This document shows positions 55,467 through 61,723 of a DNA stretch of 64,000 nt, piece by piece. A program made the position numbers and the translations under genes. Below the pieces are notes generated by a model. It did no database searches. It was given only the letters and a program-made list of their open reading frames with translations, and was not told where the DNA came from. Location: positions 512,234 through 576,233 of the forward strand of contig JAHCIJ010000002.1 of NCBI GenBank assembly GCA_026129255.1. The letters run 5' to 3'. Positions within the stretch are counted from its first letter, which is position 1, and each line of letters begins with the position of its first letter. Source of the stretch: Anaerolineales bacterium (lineage in GTDB: Bacteria; Chloroflexota; Anaerolineae; Anaerolineales; UBA11579).

Positions 55467-56722
55467 TATGCTGCTGCTTTCAGATCCTGCGCAGAACCCA
55501 GGATGATGGTGGCGTTGTGGCCGCCAAAGCCAAACGAATTCGACATAACCGTGCTGATTTCTTTCTTAATGGCCGTGTTGGGTGTGTAGTTCAGGTCACA
55601 CTCCGGGTCCGGCACTTCGTAGTTGATTGTGGGTGGCACTACGCCATCGCGCATGGCCAACAGCGAGAACACCGTCTCCAACGCGCCGCCGGCGCCCATC
55701 AGGTGGCCGGTCATCGACTTGGTGGATGAGATCGTCATCTCGTAAGCGCGCTCACCGAACACGGTCTTGATGGCAGCCGTCTCGCTTTTGTCGTTCAGCG
55801 GGGTGCTGGTGCCGTGAGCGTTGATGTAGTCGATCTGCTCGAGCGGGATACCTGCATCGCCCAGCGCCATGCGCATACAGTCGGCTGCGCCGCGCCCATT
55901 TTCAGATGGGGCGGAGATATGGAAGGCATCGTTGGTGCTGCCGTAGCCCAATACTTCGCCGAGGATGTTGGCGCCGCGGGCCTGAGCATGCTCAAGCGAC
56001 TCGAGCACCAGCACCGCTGCGCCTTCACCCATCACGAAGCCGTCGCGCTCCTTGTCAAACGGGCGCGAGGCGTGCAGCGGGTCATCGTTGCGCGTGCTCA
56101 GGGCGGTCATGTTGCCCAGGCCGGCCACTGAGGGCTGCACGATGGCGGCCTCAGAGCCGCCGGCCAGCATGACATCCGCCTGGCCGCGGCGGATGACTTC
56201 GGCCGCCTCGCCGATGGCGTTGGTGCCGGTGGCGCAGGCGGTCACTACGGCGAAGTTGGGGCCTTGGATCTGCAGGTGGATGGCGATCATGCCGCCCACC
56301 GTATCGGCCAGCATCATCGGCACCATGAAGGGGCTGACGCGGTCTGGCCCTTTTTCCACCAGGGTCTTGATCTGCTCATACAGGGTGTGTGCGCCGCCGA
56401 TGCCGGTGCCTACAATGGCGCCGATGCGCAGGCGGTTGCTGTCCGTGATCTCGAGCTTGGCGTCTTGCGCGGCTTGGATGGCCGCCGCCAGGCCGAGCTG
56501 GCTGTAACGGTCCATGCGGCGCGCTTCACGCGTGCCGTACAGGGCCGCGGCGTCAAAACCCTTCACCTCGCAGGCGATCTGGGTCTTGTAGTCCGTGGGG
56601 TCGTAGTGCGTGATGCGCCCGGCGCCAGAGACGCCCGCCACGGCATTTTGCCAGGAGCTGGCAACGTCATTGCCAAGCGGGCTTAGGCAGCCTAAGCCGG
56701 TGATTACGATGCGTTTTTTCAT
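55466..56722 (-). CDS. fabF: 3-oxoacyl-ACP synthase II (FabF)
   Basis: 418 residues with the KAS II active site Cys (VVTACATGTNAIGEA), His (NAHGTSTPLNDKSE) and second His (MTGHLMGAGG). It elongates acyl-ACP chains. ITGLGCLSPLGND is the typical N-terminus. It is transcribed ahead of fabH, which overlaps its stop. No acpP or fabD/G is adjacent. Confidence 0.95.
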   Translation of the reverse strand: MKKRIVITGLGCLSPLGNDVASSWQNAVAGVSGAGRITHYDPTDYKTQIACEVKGFDAAALYGTREARRMDRYSQLGLAAAIQAAQDAKLEITDSNRLRIGAIVGTGIGGAHTLYEQIKTLVEKGPDRVSPFMVPMMLADTVGGMIAIHLQIQGPNFAVVTACATGTNAIGEAAEVIRRGQADVMLAGGSEAAIVQPSVAGLGNMTALSTRNDDPLHASRPFDKERDGFVMGEGAAVLVLESLEHAQARGANILGEVLGYGSTNDAFHISAPSENGRGAADCMRMALGDAGIPLEQIDYINAHGTSTPLNDKSETAAIKTVFGERAYEMTISSTKSMTGHLMGAGGALETVFSLLAMRDGVVPPTINYEVPDPECDLNYTPNTAIKKEISTVMSNSFGFGGHNATIILGSAQDLKAAA

Positions 56723-56785
56723 TTGTGAGTGACCCTTTGTGGAGCTTTAAACTTTATAACCCAACCCTATAGGCAGGGATACGCT

Positions 56786-57700
56786 TCATTTGTGTTGGGT
56801 TTTGGGATTTTGTGCAGTCTTAGGCTTCCACTGCACCAGCACTGTGCCCGCTGCGGCGAGCAGCAGACCAACACCTTGAATGAGGGTGATGCGCTCACCG
56901 AGGAACACCCAGGCCAGAATGGCGATCTGGATCAGCATGGTGTTGTTGATCACGCCAGATTCGGCTGCCTGCAGCGTGCGCTGCGTCTGGTTCCACAGCA
57001 TGAAGGCGAAGGCGGTGTTGACCGCCGCCAGCCAGACGATGATGAGCAGTTCGCGCCCGCTTAGGGTCGGCCATGGCTCGTAGGCCAGGCCTAGCGCCAG
57101 CAGGGCGGCCGCGCCCACGCTGATGCTGAGCGCGGTCACTGTAAGCGCGCTGAGCCTGGTCTTGCGGTTGAAGGCGCGCCCTTGGATGGCGCCGATCGAG
57201 GTGGCGAGCACGCCCAGCGTGCCGATGCTCAGCCCCAGCGAGGATGCGGCTCCCAGCCTGCCAAAGTATATGAAAGCGCCCATGATGGAGACCGCCACGC
57301 CCATCCATTGCAAGCCGCGCAGCCGCTCACCGAGGAACAGCACGCCCAAGAAGGCGATCACCGGCGTGCTCATGCTCAGCATCAGGCTGAGGGTGTGGGC
57401 AGGCAGGTGGGCCAGCGCCAGGAACTGCGCGCCTTGCGTGATGGTGATCATCACCAGGCCGAGCAGAGCCAGCGCCAGCACATCGCTGCGCTGCAGGCTG
57501 GCCAGCTCGCCGCGGCCGCTGGGCCGCAGCAGCCAGGGCAGCAGCATCAGCGCTGCCAGCCCGTAGCGCAGCCCGGCGAACAATAGCGGCGGGATCTCGC
57601 CCAGGCCGATCTTGATCAGCACCCACGAGGTGGACCACAGGAAGGTGACAAGCAGTGCCTGCCATATGGACTTTGTCCGTTGGTTCATAATTTCATTCAT
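56786..57700 (-). CDS. EamA/DMT-superfamily transporter
   Basis: 304 residues, ten TM helices arranged as two EamA repeats (first: FLWSTSWVLIKIGLGEIPPLLFAGLRYG; second: GTLGVLATSIGAIQGRAFN onwards). Substrate unknown, commonly amino acids or other small metabolites. The start at 57700 lies 6 nt from the end of a family A repeat, and the second ATG at 57688 is an alternative. Confidence 0.88.
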   Translation of the reverse strand: MNEIMNQRTKSIWQALLVTFLWSTSWVLIKIGLGEIPPLLFAGLRYGLAALMLLPWLLRPSGRGELASLQRSDVLALALLGLVMITITQGAQFLALAHLPAHTLSLMLSMSTPVIAFLGVLFLGERLRGLQWMGVAVSIMGAFIYFGRLGAASSLGLSIGTLGVLATSIGAIQGRAFNRKTRLSALTVTALSISVGAAALLALGLAYEPWPTLSGRELLIIVWLAAVNTAFAFMLWNQTQRTLQAAESGVINNTMLIQIAILAWVFLGERITLIQGVGLLLAAAGTVLVQWKPKTAQNPKTQHK

Positions 57701-57706
57701 GCTTTT

Positions 57707-57883
57707 GTCATTCCGAACGGGTTAACAATTCTGCACCAGATTGCCGAACCCAGACAGTGAGGAATCCGTATAGGCATATCTTCTAAATTTACTCAGAATT
57801 ATCAGCGTTTAAACCAGCCCTTAACGGATTCCTCTCTTGCGCCTGCGCCGCGAAGCGGCGCTACGTCGCTCGTTCGGAATGAC
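57707..57883. repeat. Family A palindromic repeat (diverged long copy)
   Basis: Ends GTCATTCCGAACGGG and CGTTCGGAATGAC match the other copies. The inner arms are more diverged (GAGGAATCCGTATAGGC / TTAACGGATTCCTC) and the loop is longer. A strong GCGCCGCGAAGCGGCGC hairpin lies near the right end. It abuts the start of the EamA gene. Confidence 0.82.
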
Positions 57884-57922
57884 AATTTGCAGACTCAGCT
57901 TGCCTGGCTTCGCAACGCCGCT

Positions 57923-58252
57923 TCATTCTGGGCCCACTACGAAGACAGGCGGAATGGGATGACACTGGCCGCAGCCAACGCGGGGTTCCTCGACGGTGCA
58001 TTGGCATTGGCTGCACTCGGCAGTGATCTGCACGGCCGGCTTCATGAAGAAGAGTGGCTTGTGGATGCTGGGTACCAGCGCCTGGTGTTCACAGGCGTTG
58101 GCCGCCAGGATCTCGGGCACGGGGCACTCATTGCACAGGCTGGGCTCCCACTGCAGGCGGTATGCATCCAGTAGGCGGCAGCGCTCAATGTTGCGGCCGC
58201 GGAAATAATCCCCGTGGAAGTGTTTGCATTCTCTGCCGGCAGGCGTGATCAT
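57923..58252 (-). CDS. Small Cys/His-rich hypothetical protein
   Basis: 109 residues with eleven cysteines and several His, including CxHFH near the N-terminus, NECPVP, CxxCxC (about 81-86) and VGCGQCHP near the end. The spacing suggests two metal (Zn or Fe-S) sites but no known family comes to mind. TATAAT lies 7 nt before the ATG, a leaderless arrangement, which supports it being expressed. It is monocistronic. Confidence 0.6.
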   Translation of the reverse strand: MITPAGRECKHFHGDYFRGRNIERCRLLDAYRLQWEPSLCNECPVPEILAANACEHQALVPSIHKPLFFMKPAVQITAECSQCQCTVEEPRVGCGQCHPIPPVFVVGPE

Positions 58253-58326
58253 GTGAGGGATTATAGCGGGGCGGAGACTTCCATAGATAACACGGATGCT
58301 AAAACAGATAATGCAGAATACTTTTT

Positions 58327-58396
58327 ACCGCAGATAAACGCGGATGGACACAGATGGGAGAGCTTTTATCTGCGTGTATCCGCGTTTATCTGCGGT
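58327..58396. repeat. Palindrome with 18-bp perfect arms (CGCAGATAAACGCGGA element)
   Basis: ACCGCAGATAAACGCGGA (58327-58344) pairs perfectly with TCCGCGTTTATCTGCGGT (58379-58396), with a second CAGATG/TATCTG pairing inside. It lies 6 nt from the efp stop on the minus strand, where it could also act as a transcription end. It lacks a T-run. Confidence 0.8.
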
Positions 58397-58402
58397 GAGC
58401 TT

Positions 58403-58960
58403 CTAGACCCGCGTGACGTACTCACCGGTGCGGGTGTCCACGCGGATGGTGTCGCCTTGGTTGACGAAGGCGGGTACTTGCACCTGCAAGCCAGTCTCCG
58501 TGGTGACCAGCTTGTTGACGCCGGTGGCGGTGTCGCCGCGCACGGCGACCTCGGCCTGGGTCACTTCCAGATCCACGGCGGTGGGCAGCTCCACATCCAG
58601 CGCTTCGTCGCCGTAGAAGGTCAGCTTCACATCCATGCCCGCTTTGAGATATGGCGCTGAGTCGCCCAGTACTTCGGAGGGCAGGGCGGGCTGCTCAAAG
58701 GTTTCCTGATCCATGAAGATGTAATTGTCGCCATCTTTGTAGAGGTACTGCACGTTGTGATAGTCCAGGCGCACGTCTTGCACGCGCATGCCTGAGTTCC
58801 AGGTCTTTTCAATATTGGCGCCGGTGCGCAGGTTGCGAGCCTTGACGCGGATGGTAGCGCTGCCGCGGCCCGGTTTGTTGTGGGAATATTCAAATACCTT
58901 GTAGAGCTGGCCATCTTCTTCAAAGACGACCCCTTTGCGCAGGTCATTGACATCGATCAT
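58403..58960 (-). CDS. efp: Translation elongation factor P, Arg32 type
   Basis: 185 residues from ATG 58960 with AAGGAG upstream; a longer frame exists but is unconserved. Three EF-P domains: DLRKGVVFEEDGQLYKVFEYSHNKPGRGSA, the central OB domain (YIFMDQETFEQ), and a C-terminal TGLQVQVPAFVNQGDTIRVDTRTGEYVTRV. EF-P relieves stalling at polyproline. The loop-tip residue is Arg32 (KPGRGSA), as in EarP-dependent rhamnosylated EF-P, not the Lys of EpmA-type proteins. No modification gene is in view. Confidence 0.96.
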   Translation of the reverse strand: MIDVNDLRKGVVFEEDGQLYKVFEYSHNKPGRGSATIRVKARNLRTGANIEKTWNSGMRVQDVRLDYHNVQYLYKDGDNYIFMDQETFEQPALPSEVLGDSAPYLKAGMDVKLTFYGDEALDVELPTAVDLEVTQAEVAVRGDTATGVNKLVTTETGLQVQVPAFVNQGDTIRVDTRTGEYVTRV

Positions 58961-59092
58961 GGATTGCGGTCTCCTTAAGCGGCTGGGATTGTAACTCAGG
59001 AAGCACAGCGAGTGAACAGCGAACAGTACCGGGGTACTAAACGCTGTTCGCGCATTACATTCTTTGCGCATGGTAAACTCACTTCCATTGCT

Positions 59093-59506
59093 ATGGCTGC
59101 AGAAAAAAACCGCAAAGTTGTGTGTGTTGAAGACGAACAAGAGATGATCGACCTGATCCGGTTGATCCTTGGCCGCCGCGGTTTTGAAGTGCTGGGCGCC
59201 AACGGCGGCGCGCGTGGCTTGGAGCTTATCCGGGCCGAGTTGCCGGATGTTGTGCTGCTGGATCTGATGATGCCCGAGATGGACGGCTGGCAGGTTTACC
59301 AGCAGCTGAAGGCGGACCCCGCCACCGAGCACATTCCGGTGGTGGTGGTGACCGCCAAAGCCCAGAATATTGACAAAGTGCTTGGCCTGCATATTGCCAA
59401 GGTGGATGATTACATTTCCAAACCCTTTAGCCTGCAAGAGCTGGTGGACCGCGTAGAGGCGGTGTTGGCGCGCCAGGACCAGGCTTCGACTGAAACCGGG
59501 TCCTAA
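59093..59506 (+). CDS. Single-domain response regulator
   Basis: 137 residues from ATG 59093. Complete receiver domain: acidic pair VCVEDEQEM, phospho-acceptor in VVLLDLMMPEMDGW, Thr in VVVVTAKA and Lys in YISKPFSLQELVDRV. No output domain. It probably acts by protein-protein contacts or as a phosphate relay; no kinase is adjacent. It is divergent from efp. Confidence 0.93.
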   Translation: MAAEKNRKVVCVEDEQEMIDLIRLILGRRGFEVLGANGGARGLELIRAELPDVVLLDLMMPEMDGWQVYQQLKADPATEHIPVVVVTAKAQNIDKVLGLHIAKVDDYISKPFSLQELVDRVEAVLARQDQASTETGS

Positions 59507-59540
59507 GGTCTTCTTTGGCAAAATCAACAATGTACGTCTT

Positions 59541-59680
59541 TACGAGCTCTACGCTGCTTTGCAGCGTGAGCGAAGCAATCGAAGATTGCACAATCCCCAA
59601 GTTTGTTTGCATGACCGGCTCGGAGATTGCTTCGTGCGACAGCAGGCATTTTCATGCCAGCTGCTGCTACTCGCAATGAC
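59541..59680. repeat. Family B palindromic repeat
   Basis: Contains ACGCTGCTTTGCAGCGT, GCGAAGCAATCGAAG, GAGATTGCTTCG, a GGCATTTTCATGCC hairpin and the right end CTCGCAATGAC. It lies between the response regulator and the DUF192 gene and ends 14 nt before the latter's start. Confidence 0.8.
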
Positions 59681-59694
59681 GGTCAGCGCGTCCC

Positions 59695-60063
59695 ATGCGC
59701 CACATCGATATCCAAAATCGCACTCGCCTGCTGGGTAGCCCGCTGCGCGCTGGCGTGGCCGAAAGCTTCGGCGCCAAGCTGCGCGGGCTGATGTTCCGCC
59801 GCACGCTCGCCGCGGGGGAGGGCCTGCTGCTGGTGGAGCCAGCCGAAAGCCGCGCCGGCGCCAGCATCCACATGCTGGGCATGCGCTTTGACCTGTGCAT
59901 CGTATGGCTGGATAGTGATTTGCAGGTGGTTGATCTGCAAATCGCACGCCGCTGGCGCAGCGTGCTGCTGCCCGCCAAACCCGCCCGCTATGTGTTAGAG
60001 TGTTCGCCGTCTCGCTATGCGGAGTTCCAAATCGGTGACCAGATTGAATTCAAAGACGTATAA
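59695..60063 (+). CDS. DUF192 family protein
   Basis: 122 residues. Typical DUF192 core: LRGLMFRRTLAAGEGLLLVEPAE, SIHMLGMRFDLCIVWLDSD and AKPARYVLECSP. Usually such proteins have a signal peptide; here none is seen, so it may be cytosolic. Function unknown. No Shine-Dalgarno is evident. Confidence 0.85.
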   Translation: MRHIDIQNRTRLLGSPLRAGVAESFGAKLRGLMFRRTLAAGEGLLLVEPAESRAGASIHMLGMRFDLCIVWLDSDLQVVDLQIARRWRSVLLPAKPARYVLECSPSRYAEFQIGDQIEFKDV

Positions 60064-60081
60064 ACCTCAGACCTCCCGCCT

Positions 60082-60261
60082 GTCATTGCGAGGAGCACTG
60101 CGGCGGGTTGCGCTTTGGCGCAACCTCGCTGCAAGCGGACGAAGCAATCTGCCCGGCCTGAACGATTTTGAACCTCGCGATTGGAAGACGACGTGGTGGG
60201 AAGATTGCCACGTCCGTTTCCAGCGCTGCGTGCGCAGCGCTGGAATACTCCTCGCAATGAC
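60082..60261. repeat. Family B palindromic repeat providing the next gene's start codon
   Basis: GTCATTGCGAGGAGCACTG, GGACGAAGCAATCTG, a region with GATTGCCACGTC, and the right end ACTCCTCGCAATGAC. Arms CGAGGAG/CTCCTCG pair. Internal hairpins include GCGCTTTGGCGC and GCGCTGCGTGCGCAGCGC. The ATG in the terminal CGCAATGAC is the best start codon for the peptidase gene at 60257. Confidence 0.85.
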
Positions 60262-61648
60262 GGGCCGGGCCGTGGTGGCGCTACTGGTTGTGGCCGTTTT
60301 TGCCGCCGCCATCGCACAGCCCGCCTACGCCCAGCAACAAGAGGAAGACGGCCTGCGCTACCCTGTGCAGCCGGGCGACACGCTCTCCAGCATTGCGCTG
60401 CGCTTCAACGTCTCCATTGATGAGATCGTGCGCGCCAGCAGCCTCACCAACCCCAACAATTTGAATGTGGGCGATATCCTCATTATCCCGGGTGTGGATT
60501 GGGTCGAAGGTACGCTGTTCTTCCAGAATGTGCCGCTCGGCGAAACCTACGTCAGCCTCAAGCGGCGTTACCTGCTCAGTGACGCGAGCATGGCGTTGCT
60601 CAACCAGCTCACCAGCCCAAACCAACTGTATTACGGCTTCCCGGCCATGCTGGCCAGCGACCGCGGCGAGCTGGCCAACAGCGCCCGCGCCGTGGTGAGC
60701 GCCGGGCAGCCGTTGTGGGAGCTGGCCGCCATTAGCGGCGACAACCCCTGGGCGCTGATGGCCTACAACCAGCTGCTGGGCGCCTGGGCCGTGCCCGGCG
60801 ATGTGCTCTTCACCCCGGCTGGCCAGGCGGCTGGCCCCGGCGGCCTGCCGAGCGGCGTGCACTCGGTGGAAGTGGAGGGCATCGGCTTTGTGCAGGGGCG
60901 CACGCTGGTGGTCAATGTCGTCTCAGATGAAGGCACGCAGCTGGGCGGCGAATTCTTTGGTGCCCCCTTGCACTTCTTTGCCGAGAGCGACACCCAGCAG
61001 GTGGCCCTGCAGGGCGTGCCGCTGTATGCCGAGACCGGCACCTTTGACTTCACGCTGTCCGGCACGCTGGCGGATGGGGCCAGCTTCTCGCTGACCCAGC
61101 CGGTGCGCGTGGCCAGCGGCGGCTATGAGAGCGAAACGCTGACGGTCAACGACCCGGCGCTGCTCAACCCGGAGCTCTCCGAGCGCGAGATGCAGCAGGT
61201 GTATGCCATGGTGGCGGATGCTACGCCCGACAAGCGCTGGGCGGGCTACTGGGGCGCGCCGCACCCTTACATCAATGTGATCAATTCGCGCTTCGGCATT
61301 CACCGCAGCTACAACAACGGCGAGTACGAGAACTATCACTACGGCATAGATTTCGGCGGTGGGGTGGGGATCGAGATCTGGGCGCCAGCGCCCGGCACAG
61401 TGATCTTTGCTGGCCCGCTGGATGTGCGCGGCAACGTCACCATCATTGACCACGGTTGGGGTGTGTACACCGGCTACTTCCACCAATCGCAGATCCTTGT
61501 AGAACTGGGCGACCAGGTGCAGACCGGCCAGGTGATCGGCCTGGTGGGCGCCACCGGGCGCATCACCGGCGCGCATCTACACTGGGAAGTGTGGGTGGGG
61601 GGCGTGGCCGTGGAGCCGATGGACTGGCTGAATAGGATTTATCCGTGA
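60257..61648 (+). CDS. Secreted LysM-M23 peptidase
   Basis: 463 residues from ATG 60257, which begins directly with a signal peptide (MTGRAVVALLVVAVFAAAIAQ, cleavage after AYA). The frame extends upstream but encodes only the repeat. One LysM domain (RYPVQPGDTLSSIALRFNVS...NVGDILIIPG), a second weaker LysM-like unit (about 75-145), a beta-rich middle and a C-terminal M23 domain with zinc ligands in YHYGIDFGGG and HLHWEVW. It should bind peptidoglycan and cut peptide cross-links. Confidence 0.92.
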   Translation: MTGRAVVALLVVAVFAAAIAQPAYAQQQEEDGLRYPVQPGDTLSSIALRFNVSIDEIVRASSLTNPNNLNVGDILIIPGVDWVEGTLFFQNVPLGETYVSLKRRYLLSDASMALLNQLTSPNQLYYGFPAMLASDRGELANSARAVVSAGQPLWELAAISGDNPWALMAYNQLLGAWAVPGDVLFTPAGQAAGPGGLPSGVHSVEVEGIGFVQGRTLVVNVVSDEGTQLGGEFFGAPLHFFAESDTQQVALQGVPLYAETGTFDFTLSGTLADGASFSLTQPVRVASGGYESETLTVNDPALLNPELSEREMQQVYAMVADATPDKRWAGYWGAPHPYINVINSRFGIHRSYNNGEYENYHYGIDFGGGVGIEIWAPAPGTVIFAGPLDVRGNVTIIDHGWGVYTGYFHQSQILVELGDQVQTGQVIGLVGATGRITGAHLHWEVWVGGVAVEPMDWLNRIYP

Positions 61649-61723
61649 AGCAGCGGTTAGCTGCTAGCGGTTAGCGATCAGCTTGTAGCTGTAAACCATA
61701 AACTCTAAGCCGTAAGCAAACCC
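61649..61723. repeat. AGCT/TAGCGGTTAGC short repeats (family D)
   Basis: Units AGCGGTTAGC, TGCTAGCGGTTAGCGATCAGC, TTGTAGCTGTAAAC and CTCTAAGCCGTAAGC between convergent genes. The same kind of units occurs at 32929-32975, 33165-33203 and 36048-36085. No terminator with a T-run is seen. Confidence 0.6.

Noticed and set aside
60017..60256. Longer N-terminus of the LysM-M23 peptidase
   Set aside because: This part of the open frame codes the end of the DUF192 gene region and a dispersed repeat, and would place 80 residues before the signal peptide. ATG 60257 starts exactly at the signal peptide.
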